Of a stretch of DNA of 63,882 nucleotides, positions 1-9,000 are shown in pieces. The notes under the pieces were generated by a model, which searched no databases, was not told the origin of the DNA, and saw only the letters and a list, made by a program, of their open reading frames with translations. The translations under genes were made by a program, and so were the position numbers. The stretch is from assembly GCA_030524425.1 (NCBI GenBank), contig JAUNGN010000012.1, positions 1 through 63,882 on the forward strand, given 5' to 3'. Numbering within the stretch: the first letter of the stretch is position 1; every line of letters begins with the position of its first letter. The DNA is from Clostridia bacterium. Lineage in GTDB: Bacteria > Bacillota > Clostridia > Lachnospirales > CAG-274.

Positions 1-25
1 TGACCAAAAGAACCGCTTCCTTCAT
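1..25 (-). CDS. partial CDS start under B12 riboswitch (possible cobaltochelatase)
   Basis: Only the first eight codons lie in the window: an ATG at 25-23 reading leftward gives MKEAVLLV and runs off the left edge. It is preceded at proper spacing by a strong ribosome binding site (GGAGGAG on the minus strand, around 28-35). It sits directly downstream of a cobalamin riboswitch, so the product should belong to cobalamin or cobalt metabolism or transport. The N-terminal residues resemble CbiK-type sirohydrochlorin cobaltochelatases, which start with a similar hydrophobic strand, but eight residues cannot settle that; a B12 transporter or another cbi gene is possible. Confidence 0.4.
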
Positions 26-45
26 ATGCTCCTCCTTTTTGGGAA

Positions 46-59
46 ACCGCCGAAGCGGT
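46..59 (-). promoter_or_regulatory. GC-rich tetraloop hairpin just before the start codon (possible riboswitch expression platform)
   Basis: On the minus strand this reads ACCGC-TTCG-GCGGT, a very stable UUCG hairpin, followed by TTTCCC and then the GGAGGAG ribosome binding site of the gene starting at 25. It lies between the cobalamin riboswitch and the start codon, so it is a candidate element of the switch's expression platform (a hairpin that could help mask the ribosome binding site). A second inverted repeat, GTTTCTGT/ACAGAAAC, lies at 126-148. Confidence 0.45.
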
Positions 60-195
60 ATATTCAAAAAAACCCATCTGTACCACACAAAGCCCGCGGC
101 ACAAACAGGTAGCAAAAGAAAGCCCGTTTCTGTCATTTTCACAGAAACAGAAAGCAGCCTCATAGCATCCGTCCATCGCAGACTTTATGATTCCT

Positions 196-396
196 GACAG
201 AAAGGCAGGTCTTCTGACTTCAGCCTTAACACATCTTCTCGCCTTCCCATGCTAACACAGTGGCTGCTTCCGCCTGAGAAAATGCTCCGCTTACACAGCG
301 ACGGGATCGTTCGGGACTTTCACCCGATTCCCTATTATCCTGAACCACAAACTGCTGCTTTGTGACAATGCAGAATGCATCAGGCACCTTTCTGTC
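196..396 (-). promoter_or_regulatory. cobalamin (B12) riboswitch
   Basis: Reading the minus strand, the conserved landmarks of the cobalamin aptamer appear in order: a closing stem GACAGAAAGG/CCTTTCTGTC (387-396 paired with 196-205, ten perfect base pairs), the GGTGCC start, the purine-rich core TAGGGAATCGGGTG near 320-335, the GCCACTG...TGGGAAGGC core near 241-265, and the 3' B12 box AGTCAGAAGACCTGCC near 204-219. This class binds adenosylcobalamin or related cobalamins and usually turns off B12 synthesis or import genes when B12 is plentiful. The controlled gene is the partial CDS at the left edge. The assignment rests on primary motifs and the closing stem; I did not fold the whole element. 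Confidence 0.9.
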
Positions 397-518
397 TCTG
401 ATTGTATTACACCTTTAAAAGTATATCATCACACTTGGGAAACTGCAACCTGAAAAATCAGGATGCGGCGGACTTGTCCCGTAATATTTATCATTTCAGC
501 CGCGTCATTCGCAAAACC

Positions 519-656
519 GCGCCTGCGGCGCTTACCGCCAAGTGTCGCTTGCGACACTTTTTGCTGCTCCTTTTGCTCATGAAATGGCGCTCCCTCAGCA
601 TGAATCAAAGGATAAAAATTCGTGCGGGCACGATTTTTACCCATTAATTCATGCTG
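519..656. repeat. cluster of three strong palindromes between riboswitch and IS
   Basis: Three inverted repeats follow each other: GCGCC-TGC-GGCGC at 519-531; AAGTGTCGC-TT-GCGACACTT followed by T's at 540-562, terminator-like; and a nested long hairpin at 596-656 with outer arms CAGCATGAAT/ATTCATGCTG and an inner CGTGC-GG-GCACG stem flanked by A and T runs. GC content is clearly higher than in the rest of the window. An open frame of 92 codons crosses it on the minus strand but tracks the palindromes, so I regard it as a repeat element rather than a gene. It could be a small non-autonomous mobile element. Otherwise 397-714 shows nothing I can support. Confidence 0.55.
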
Positions 657-714
657 GCTGAACTGCCGCGTGTCAGAAAAATCCCACCCGTCTTTCAGTT
701 TTAGCACTACATTT

Positions 715-2605
715 TTTCAGAGTAAATAAAATTTTGATTTTCTACAGTCAGCATATTTGCTGGCTTTTTTATATTTCAAAAAACTTGACAAAAAACTTTT
801 TTATCCCTTTACTAAATGGTGTTATGGTGCTATAATATAACAGGGTGATTTTATGGCTTACTTTTTGAAAAAATCTAATCTTAAAAAAGGTACTTATTTA
901 CAGATTTACGAGAGTTTTTATGATCCTCAGCGAAAGGGGTCTGTTCATCATTCTTACAAAGCTCTTGGCTATGTCCATGAACTTATGGATAAGGGCATTG
1001 ATGATCCCATTTCCTTCTACAAAGATGAAGTTGACAGGCTTAACCGACAGCGCAACGAACAGCTTAAAAAAGATAAAGAACGACAGATCTCTGACGAGAC
1101 TCCCGAAAGACTTCCGGGATATTTTCCACTGAAAAACATCAACGAAAGCCTGGGCGTAAAAAAATATCTGGACCTTATGCAGACTGCCACGGATTTCCAC
1201 TTTAACGTCTTTTCCATGATCTCCTCATTGATCTACGCACGCGCAGCCTGCCCCTGTTCAAAATCCAGAACTTTTGAGGATATCCTGCCAAAGCTCTTTG
1301 AGCCCTGCCATTTCTCACTGAACCAGCTTTATTCCGGTCTGGAATACATTGGCTCTGAATACGAGAAGATCATTGAAATTTATAATCATCAGATCAGTCA
1401 CAAGTATCCTTTTGATACTTCCCGTACTTATTTTGACTGTACTAACTTCTATTTTGAGATCGACAGGGAGGATGATTTCCGCCGGAAAGGACCCTCCAAA
1501 GAAAACAGGAAGGATCCCATCATCGGTCTGGGGCTTTTGCTGGATGCACACCAGATACCGGTCGGAATGAAGCTTTATCCCGGTAATGAAAGTGAAAAGC
1601 CTGTGCTCCGTAAAGTTATTGATGACCTTAAAAGCCGGAACAATATATCCGGCAGGACCATTCAGGTCGCGGATAAAGGGCTCAACTGCGCTGAGAACAT
1701 CCTTCATGCACTCAGATCTGGGGATGGATACCTTTTCTCAAAATCTGTAAAGCAGCTGCCGGGAACAGAACAGACCTGGGTACGGCTGGAAAATGATTAC
1801 CGGGACGTCAGAAATAAAAAGGGAGAGCTCCTTTATCAGATCAAAGAATGTGTTGATGATTTTCCTTATGAATATACCGATGATCATGGACAAAAGAAAA
1901 CCATCCGGTTAAAGGAAAAACGTGTTGCCACCTTCAACCCGCAGCTGGCGAAAAAACAGAAGGCTGAGATCAGCAGACAGGTCGAAAAAGCAAAGAGCTT
2001 AAAAGCAAGCCAGGCAAAAAAGTCAGAATACGGGGATTGTGCAAAATATGTAACATTTCAGGCAGTAGATGAAAAAGGAAAAAAATCCGAAGATAAAATA
2101 ATGGTAACGATCAACGAAAAAGCGATTGAGAAAGCATTATCACTTGCCGGATATAACCTTCTGGTCACATCAGAGATCCATATGTCAGATACAGAAGTTT
2201 ACTCTACCTACCATAATCTATGGCGTATTGAGGAATCTTTCCGGATCATGAAATCGCAGCTGGATGCAAGACCGGTATACCTTCAAAAAGAGGATACGAT
2301 CACTGGACATTTTTTGATCTGTTACCTGACTGTTCTTTTGACCAGGCTGCTCCAGTTTAAAATCTTAGGAAACAGCTACTGTTCAGAAGATATACTGGGA
2401 TTTTTTAAGCAATTCAAGGTAGCAAGGGTATCTGAAAGGAAATACATAAATCTGACCAAAAGTTCAACATTTATTAAGGAATTTGCCGGTATAACCAGAC
2501 TCCCTTTAACCTCTTATTTCCTGACTGAATCACAAATAAAAAAAATGTTAAGTCACAGATTCTAAACTGTGGCTTAACACTATTTTTGACTATTTAACTC
2601 TGAAA
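715..2605 (+). mobile_element. IS1634-type insertion sequence
   Basis: A single long transposase gene fills the element. Candidate terminal inverted repeats are TTTCAGAGTAAATA at 715-728 and its imperfect complement TATTTAACTCTGAAA at 2591-2605 (one-base bulge). Base composition is higher in GC than the chromosome to the right. I could not identify a target-site duplication, so the ends are approximate. The element stands immediately upstream of a metal ATPase gene with a damaged 5' end. Confidence 0.6.
853..2565 (+). CDS. IS1634 family (IS4 superfamily) DDE transposase
   Basis: A 570-residue DDE transposase of the long IS1634/IS4 type. The first catalytic aspartate is likely in YFDCTNFYFE (about residue 197), the second in VADKGLNCAENI (about 274), and the glutamate in the signature LWRIEESFRIMKSQL (about 462), where IS4-type enzymes carry their conserved Y-R-E-K region. 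A lysine/glutamate-rich insertion of about 100 residues separates the second D from the E, as usual for this family. It starts at ATG 853 shortly after the sequence CAGGGTGATTTT and ends before the right-end repeat. The frame is uninterrupted, so it may be active. Codon use and GC differ from neighbouring chromosomal genes. Confidence 0.9.
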   Translation: MAYFLKKSNLKKGTYLQIYESFYDPQRKGSVHHSYKALGYVHELMDKGIDDPISFYKDEVDRLNRQRNEQLKKDKERQISDETPERLPGYFPLKNINESLGVKKYLDLMQTATDFHFNVFSMISSLIYARAACPCSKSRTFEDILPKLFEPCHFSLNQLYSGLEYIGSEYEKIIEIYNHQISHKYPFDTSRTYFDCTNFYFEIDREDDFRRKGPSKENRKDPIIGLGLLLDAHQIPVGMKLYPGNESEKPVLRKVIDDLKSRNNISGRTIQVADKGLNCAENILHALRSGDGYLFSKSVKQLPGTEQTWVRLENDYRDVRNKKGELLYQIKECVDDFPYEYTDDHGQKKTIRLKEKRVATFNPQLAKKQKAEISRQVEKAKSLKASQAKKSEYGDCAKYVTFQAVDEKGKKSEDKIMVTINEKAIEKALSLAGYNLLVTSEIHMSDTEVYSTYHNLWRIEESFRIMKSQLDARPVYLQKEDTITGHFLICYLTVLLTRLLQFKILGNSYCSEDILGFFKQFKVARVSERKYINLTKSSTFIKEFAGITRLPLTSYFLTESQIKKMLSHRF

Positions 2606-2908
2606 GTCAGGTATTATAACTTATTATGAACAAAAATCAATGGTTTTTTGAATAATTTTTAGTTACAATTTTTCACATTTGTAACAGTTCAACCAGCAAT
2701 GTCATTTAGTTTAGCCGGAGTGAGAGGAGAGGTATTGCTAAAAGCTGAAAGTCAAAAAGAAGAGATTTTAAGAAACCGGTGCCGGATTGGCTTTAGGTGG
2801 ATCACAGGGAAATTTTCTCATTGCATGACAAATAAACAGATTTACATCTGTTTCCAAATGAGGTAAGATAATCAGTGATAAAACTGCTTTATGACGCCCG
2901 ATATATGA
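2606..2908. other. intergenic stretch with degenerate sequence between IS and ATPase
   Basis: No intact gene. There is a perfect small hairpin AAACAGAT-TTAC-ATCTGTTT at about 2830-2850, and a stop-bounded frame from about 2870 to 2994 (reading KLLYDARYMKYRG and onward) that may be a fossil of another protein. I see no recognisable family. Confidence 0.35.
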
Positions 2909-3288
2909 AATATCGCGGTCTTCGGAAATGTGCCGTTTTCAATCGGGGATACCATAGAAAACACGGATTTTATCCCAAGAAGAGAGGAAGAGGATGAGAT
3001 AATGGACATCATCATGGAGATGGCTGCAGCTGCGGACATGATCACAATGGACATTATCATGGAGATGGCTGTGGCTGCGGGCATGACCATCATCATGATG
3101 AGGATGATGTTAAAAAAGGAATAAAAAGAATTATATCAGGGGTTATTTTTCTTGCTGCAGCAATTTTTACTGAGGGTTACATAAGTATAGGATTATATAT
3201 AATTGCATATTTAATCTTTGGATACGATGTTGTTATTAATGCAGTAAAAAGTATAATAAAGGGCAAGGCTCTTGATGAACATTTTCTT
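2909..3288 (+). pseudogene. disrupted 5' part of the heavy-metal P-type ATPase gene (His-rich N-terminus)
   Basis: In the same frame as the ATPase, coding similarity continues upstream of 3289 to about 2998: a His/Cys/Gly-rich metal-binding tail (NGHHHGDGCSCGHDH then GDGCGCGHDHHH) followed by two hydrophobic helices (about 3130-3245). No ATG, GTG or TTG occurs in this frame between the stop TGA at 2995-2997 and ATG 3289. A second frame, open from 2909 with a GTG at 2930, ends in REEEDE exactly where the His-rich frame begins; one added base near 2990 would join them as REEEDE-DNGHHH. This looks like a single-base frameshift, possibly together with loss of upstream sequence beside the IS. A sequencing error is also possible. 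Confidence 0.5.
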
Positions 3289-4893
3289 ATGTCCTTTGCT
3301 ACTATTTGTGCCTTTTGTCTTGGAGAATTTGTAGAGGCAGTAGCTGTAATGTTATTTTATCAGATAGGTGAGTTTTTACAGGAAACAATTGTAAACAAAT
3401 CCAGAAAGTCAATTAAATCTTTAATGGAAATGCAGGTTGATAAGGCTAATGTTCTTGTGAATGACAGCATTGTTGAAAAAGCTCCGGAGGAAATAAATAT
3501 AGGAGATATTATTGTTGTTAAACCCGGTGAAAAGGTTGCAATAGATGGTACTATTGTCAGAGGCGAGACTACTTTGGATATGGTTGCGTTAACAGGTGAG
3601 TCATTGCCGGTTGAAAAGAAAGATGGAGATACTGTCTTAAGTGGTTCTATTAATAACAGCAGTGTGATTTATGTAAGGGCTGACAAGGAATATAAGGATT
3701 CTACTGTTGCAAGGATTATGAATATGGTTGAAAATGCTTCGGGGAATAAGTCCAAAGCAGAAAACTTTGTTACACGTTTTGCTAAGGTTTATACTCCTAT
3801 TGTAGTTTTAATGGCTATTGCTCTTGTTGCTGTTCCTGCATTAATGGGATATGACTTTAAGGAATGGCTATATAAGGCTCTTACTTTCCTTGTTGCATCT
3901 TGCCCTTGTGCATTGGTTCTTTCTATACCATTAACCTTTTTTGCCGGTATAGGTACAATGTCAAGACACGGTGTGCTTGTTAAGGGAGGAAACTATTTAG
4001 AGGCTTTAAGCAACATTGAAGCCATTGTTTTGGACAAAACAGGTACAATAACTAAAGGTAAGTTTGAGGTGACTGAGGTTAACGGAGAAGATACATTAAA
4101 ATATGCAGCTTCTCTTGAGAGCTTTTCAACTCATCCTATGGCTGTTGCCGTTACTGAATATTATAAGGGTGAAAAAATACCTGTTCAAAATGTTGAAAAT
4201 ATAGCAGGTTTTGGTATTAAGGGAATTTATGATGATAAAAGTATTCTTGTAGGAAGCGAAAGGCTTATGACAGATAATAATATATCTGTTACGGAAGGCA
4301 AAAACATTTATGTTGCTGTTGACGGAGAGTGCATAGGTTATATAAATGTTGAGGATACTATTAAAGAAGATAGTGCTAAAGCTGTTTCAGAATTGAAGAA
4401 AGCAGGCATTAAAAATGTAACTATGCTTACGGGTGATAAGAGGAGAATTGCTGAAAAGGTTGGCAATGCCGTAGGTGTGGATAATGTATATGCAGAGCTT
4501 TTGCCTCAGGATAAGGTTGAACAGATAGAGAAACTTTATAATGAAAACTGCAGATATGTTGCAGCTGTAGGTGATGGTATTAATGATGCGCCAGTGCTTG
4601 CAAGAGCTGATGTAGGCATTGCAATGGGCGGTATTGGCTCAGATGCAGCTATAGAGGCAGCGGATGTTGTTATTATGGAGGATAGCTTATCTAAGCTTTC
4701 TGTAGCTGTTAAGCTTGCAAGAAGGACAATAAGTATTTGCAGACAAAACGTATTTGTTGTTATTGCTTTAAAAATACTTGTGCTTGTTATTACTGTTTTA
4801 GGATATGGCAATATGTGGATGGCTGTATTTGCTGATGTTGGTGTGTCTTTAATAGCTGTTCTTAATGCAATAAGAATAACCAAAGTTAAATAG
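3289..4893 (+). CDS. heavy-metal P-type ATPase (Zn/Cd/Pb exporter type), N-terminus missing in this frame
   Basis: From ATG 3289 the product has 534 residues with all catalytic landmarks of a P1B ATPase: TGES (about 102-105, phosphatase loop), the metal-binding CPC motif in a membrane helix (205-207), the phosphorylated aspartate in DKTGT (249), the HP dipeptide (282-283), and GDGINDAP in the hinge. The last helix contains ADVGVSLIAVLNAIR, whose Asp is typical of Zn/Cd/Pb-type pumps. The family exports divalent soft metals across the plasma membrane using ATP. A normal protein has about 600 to 700 residues and eight helices; here the first two helices and the His-rich tail lie upstream without a start codon (see preceding entry), so function is doubtful unless translation starts unconventionally. 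Confidence 0.85.
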   Translation: MSFATICAFCLGEFVEAVAVMLFYQIGEFLQETIVNKSRKSIKSLMEMQVDKANVLVNDSIVEKAPEEINIGDIIVVKPGEKVAIDGTIVRGETTLDMVALTGESLPVEKKDGDTVLSGSINNSSVIYVRADKEYKDSTVARIMNMVENASGNKSKAENFVTRFAKVYTPIVVLMAIALVAVPALMGYDFKEWLYKALTFLVASCPCALVLSIPLTFFAGIGTMSRHGVLVKGGNYLEALSNIEAIVLDKTGTITKGKFEVTEVNGEDTLKYAASLESFSTHPMAVAVTEYYKGEKIPVQNVENIAGFGIKGIYDDKSILVGSERLMTDNNISVTEGKNIYVAVDGECIGYINVEDTIKEDSAKAVSELKKAGIKNVTMLTGDKRRIAEKVGNAVGVDNVYAELLPQDKVEQIEKLYNENCRYVAAVGDGINDAPVLARADVGIAMGGIGSDAAIEAADVVIMEDSLSKLSVAVKLARRTISICRQNVFVVIALKILVLVITVLGYGNMWMAVFADVGVSLIAVLNAIRITKVK

Positions 4894-4932
4894 AAAATGT
4901 TTATTTGGTATGTTTTTCATATACCGGCAAAA

Positions 4933-4970
4933 TAGTCGGGATTACCTGTTTTGTAAGGTATTCCCGGCTA
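4933..4970. terminator. terminator-like hairpin between convergent genes
   Basis: TAGTCGGGAT-TACC...GGTA-TTCCCGGCTA forms a long imperfect hairpin between the ATPase stop (4893) and the stop of the leftward MerR-type gene (4992). It could serve both genes; T/A-rich sequence flanks both sides. Confidence 0.6.
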
Positions 4971-4991
4971 TATATATTAGAAAAAATTATA

Positions 4992-5819
4992 TCAATTTTT
5001 GTCACTGATAGGTATACAGGCTAATATGCTGACAGTATCGCCTAATGCGTTTACAATAAATTCTATCATATCTCCTGTGATAGCAAAGTCTCTTTCATCA
5101 ATAAATTCCCTGACCCTTTTTAAATATTCTTTTCTTATATCATTTGTTTTGTCAAAATCATATATATACTCGGAAGGAATTTCAATTACGCCGTAAAGGC
5201 ATTTTTGCGTAGTGTAGGTTTCAATAAAATTATTGTTAACAAGTTTTTCAATATTAAACTTTTCAATATCAATTTCTTTTACTGCCCATCCTCTGTATGC
5301 TTTAAAATGTCCGTTTTTTAAGTCATTTGATTTAAAAATAGTTATAAGCTGAACTTCCGGTACATCATACATAAACTTATTTATGATGTTAAGCCTGTCT
5401 TTATCATTTAGGATATTATCTCCAATACTATATATAATGTATTTTAGGGCAGGGCAGTTCATTATAACAAAATTATTTCTTATTCCGTTTATGGTTATCA
5501 TAAGCTGCATATTGTCCTTTAACCAATGTCTGAGACGTTTAAGTCTTTCTATTTGCAAATCAATTTCTTGTAATCTGTTATCACATATATTAAATATTTT
5601 GTCATTATTGTTCCCAATCATTTGTCTTATTTCAGAATGAGAAAACCCGCATTTGATATACAGCCTTATTATAGCAGTTTTGCTTATATCAAAGTCTTTA
5701 TAATATCTGTAATTTGCAACATCTCTTTCGGGTGTTAAAAATCCGCTGTTTTCGTAGCGTCTTATTGTATTTGTAGTAACACCCAAAAGTTTTGCCAAAT
5801 CATTTGTTAAATATCTCAT
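4992..5819 (-). CDS. MerR family transcriptional regulator with C-terminal effector-binding domain
   Basis: The first 70 residues are a MerR winged helix-turn-helix: MRYLTNDLAKLLGVT, then TIRRYENSGFLTPERD and YRYYKDFD. A coiled-coil dimerisation helix follows (NRLQEIDLQIERLKRLRHWL). Residues about 115-275 look like a GyrI/BmrR-type small-molecule sensing domain. I chose ATG 5819, because the upstream ATG at 5828 overlaps the GGGGTGG ribosome binding site. Such proteins bind dyads inside promoters with 19-20-bp spacers and twist them into active form. Exactly such a promoter lies in the divergent region leading to the pectin-degrading protein, making that gene the likely target. The effector is unknown. 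The convergent metal ATPase is a less likely target because no matching site is seen there. Confidence 0.85.
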   Translation of the reverse strand: MRYLTNDLAKLLGVTTNTIRRYENSGFLTPERDVANYRYYKDFDISKTAIIRLYIKCGFSHSEIRQMIGNNNDKIFNICDNRLQEIDLQIERLKRLRHWLKDNMQLMITINGIRNNFVIMNCPALKYIIYSIGDNILNDKDRLNIINKFMYDVPEVQLITIFKSNDLKNGHFKAYRGWAVKEIDIEKFNIEKLVNNNFIETYTTQKCLYGVIEIPSEYIYDFDKTNDIRKEYLKRVREFIDERDFAITGDMIEFIVNALGDTVSILACIPISDKN

Positions 5820-5907
5820 AGCTACCACCCCATTTATTTCTTATATGCTTTAATAATAACATATAAATTTAAAAAATTTTATTAATTTTTAAAAAAAATG
5901 ACGACAT

Positions 5908-5966
5908 TGACCCTATGTCATAGTTGACTATGACATTATGTCAGGGGTTAATATAAAGTTGTCGAA
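5908..5966 (+). promoter_or_regulatory. MerR-type promoter with dyads and a Spo0A-like box upstream of the pectinesterase gene
   Basis: TTGACT (5924-5929) and TAATAT (5949-5954) are separated by 19 bp, the lengthened spacer typical of MerR-activated promoters. The spacer contains the perfect dyad TGACAT-T-ATGTCA (5931-5943). A related dyad TGAC-CCTAT-GTCA lies at 5908-5920, 23 bp upstream, and the two halves form a longer palindrome with arms ATGTCATAGT/ACTATGACAT (5915-5936). Just after the -10 is TTGTCGAAA (5959-5967), matching the core of the Spo0A-binding box TGTCGAA. The leader to ATG 6059 is about 95 nt and carries an AAGGAGGAG ribosome binding site. Confidence 0.65.
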
Positions 5967-6058
5967 ATATTGGGCGCATAATTAATAAATGCTGCATTTT
6001 GAGTAAATTGGGGTATTTATTGTTGTGTGTTCAAAGAAAGTTTTAAGGAGGAGATATA

Positions 6059-9000
6059 ATGACAAATCAAAAGAAACACAGTTTAAAAGGTTTTGTTTCA
6101 TTGCTTTTATCTGTGATTATGGTGCTTAGTACCTGTTCTTTTACTGTGTTTGCAGCAGATACTGTAACTCAGGGCTTATGGACTGTTACAAATGACACGT
6201 CAAGCGGTACGGCAACCTATGGTGATATTGGATTTACATATTACAGTCCAACTACCATACTTACATATGGCAGTAACGGCGGTAAGGATTATGTAAGGTC
6301 CAATAATACAAACGGTTCAGCCTCAAATGGTATAGTTGTAACAAGCAATAAGTCTTATTGCGACTTTACACCAAATGCTGACGGTACACTTACAGTATAT
6401 GTAGGTAATGCCGGTTCAAAGCAGGGTTATGTATCAAGAACTGATGCAAATGGAAAAAGTGAGGCTGTAGGTACATTTGTTCCAGGGGGAAGTGACAGCT
6501 ATGACTCAACAGGCTTTAAGGTTACTCAAGGAACAACATGGGCAACGTTAGATATAGAGGTTGAGGCAGGATATACTTATTACATAACCTTATCAGGCTC
6601 AAAGATGTTTTGTTATGGTGCCGAATATGTACCTTATACACCTTTAAGCGGTACAATTAATGACAGCTTTAATTTAGGAAGCTATGATATTAAGTTTACT
6701 AACAAAGAAACGGGAGAAAGTAAATCTGCTGTAGTAAGCGGTAACAGCTATTCAATTTTATTAAAGCCGGGTTATCAGTATTCAGCAGCCCTTACAGGCA
6801 GTAATGCTGTGGGCTATTCATTTACTAATGATACCAGACTTATTAATGTTGAACAGGCTGAGTCACAGACAGCTGACCTTACTATTGAGGAAAGTGTGTC
6901 TTATAAGATTTCAGGTTTTTTGACAGGTATAACAGGTGTATTGCCTGAGGATACAAAGCTTGTTTTTGTTCCTGAGGACACAACAAGCTATGAAAATGTT
7001 ACGGCAGATATTGACATGGCAAATATGAAATACTCTGCTCAGCTTGTAGCTAATGAAAATTATACACTTACAATTGTAGGTGCTTATGATTATAAGCTTG
7101 CAAATGAAATTAAGGTAAATAATGTTGACTCAACTGCAGTTACTAAGGATTTGGCATTTACTGCTGTTCCAACCTATGGAGTAAGCGGTAAATTTTTAGG
7201 TCTTACTCAGGTTAGAGGTCAGTATGAAACTCTTAATATTAATCCCACAGCAATATCATTTAAGAATGTTGAGGATGGTTATACATATAGTGGAACAGTA
7301 TCAAACGGTACGTACAGCGTATCATTGAGAAACGGCAGCTATGTTGCTTCCATTGTTTCAGATAATTATTCAACATCAACTCACGTTGCAGTAAATGATG
7401 GTGCAGTAACAAGAGATTTGCTCCTTAAGGATATAAGCAGTAAAAATATCGAATATACAGATACAATATATGTAGGAAGTGACAAGGAATATAAGTCAGT
7501 TCAGTCTGCTGTTGATGCAGTTACCAATATGACAAGAAGTAATGGTGAAAGGGTTACAATTAAGATTGACCCGGGTACATACAGGGAGCAGGTAGTTATA
7601 AATACACCTAACATTACTCTTGAAAGTAACGGCGGCACAAGAGATAATACTAAGATTACATGGTATTATGGTATCGGTTATAAGTATTACAGCTGTGTAA
7701 ACAGTTACTATGATCCTTATGCTGATTATGATAAATTTGAAAAGGGAAATGTAGTTAAATATTGGGGCTCTGCGGTTATTACCAATGCAACGGCAACAGG
7801 CTTTAAGGCAAATAATATTTGTTTTGAAAACTCATTTAATAAATATATGACAGATGAGGAAATGGCTGATGGTGCAGAACCAAACGGACTTGAGGCTATT
7901 AAGGTTGCAAGAAAGGAAACAACTAATGTTGATTCAAGAACAGCAACAGAAAGAGCTGCAGCTCTTGTAAACTATGCCGATAAGGTGGAATTTGCAAACT
8001 GCTCATTTATAGGCAGTCAGGATACACTTTATACTTCAAACAAGTCAGCGTTCTATTCTTATTACAAGAACTGTTACATTGAAGGTCAGACAGACTTTAT
8101 ATATGGTACCGGTGATGTAATATTTGACGGCTGTGAAATTAATTTCTGCGGTTATGACGGAACTAAGGCGGCAGGTTATCTTACGGCAAACTCCTGTTCA
8201 TCAGGTGATATGGCAAAAGCAGGCTATATTTTCAGAAGCTGTTATATTTCATATAATGGGGAGAGAGATACCACACCGGGTTACTGGGGAAGAATGTGGG
8301 GTGACAGTGCAAAGGTTGCTTTCATAAATACTCAGCTTCAGGAAAGTGATATGATTGAAGGTGTTGGCTGGTATGCAATGACAGTTGATCCAAGTGCATC
8401 AACTGTTACATTAAGAGAATACAACACAACATATGACGGTGAAAAGGTTGATACATCATCAAGAGTAAATGGCGCTGTGGACAGTATCAATGCTTATGAT
8501 TATTCCGTTGAAAATGTGTTTATAAACAATGGATGGACTCCTTCATATTATACGGGAGATGCGTCAACTGTACCTGAATTTGCATCTGATCCTACCATGA
8601 CATCAAATGGTGACTTAAATGCACCAAATCCGGGTGAAACAATTACACTTGGTTATGCCTTAGGTGAAGATTGGTCAAATGAAGATGCTTCAAGAATATC
8701 ATGGTATGCAGTAACAGAAGGCTATGATGATACTAGCCTTGACACAATTCTTGAAAATGCAGCTTTATTAAAGACAACATCTGCTGTAAGCACAAACAAA
8801 TTCCAAATTCCTATGGAATGTGCAGGCAAGTATATTATGGCAGTTGTAACTCCTATTACAAACAGTGGTCTTACAGGTACTCCAAAGTATATTATTGATA
8901 AAGAAAAGCCTGTAAGCAATACTTGGTCTGACCCTGATAATGAGGGCAGTATTGCACCGGGCTCAGGTATTAATATTTATCTTGCAGGTGATTCAACAGT

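Noticed and set aside
429..707. 92-codon open frame on the minus strand
   Set aside because: It follows the palindromes at 519-656 and has no convincing ribosome binding site or domain; treated as repeat DNA.
2872..3124. Met/Ile/Ala-rich frames on both strands over the His-rich ATPase head
   Set aside because: They are out-of-frame readings of CAT/GAT/GGC repeats; only the frame continuous with the ATPase is meaningful.
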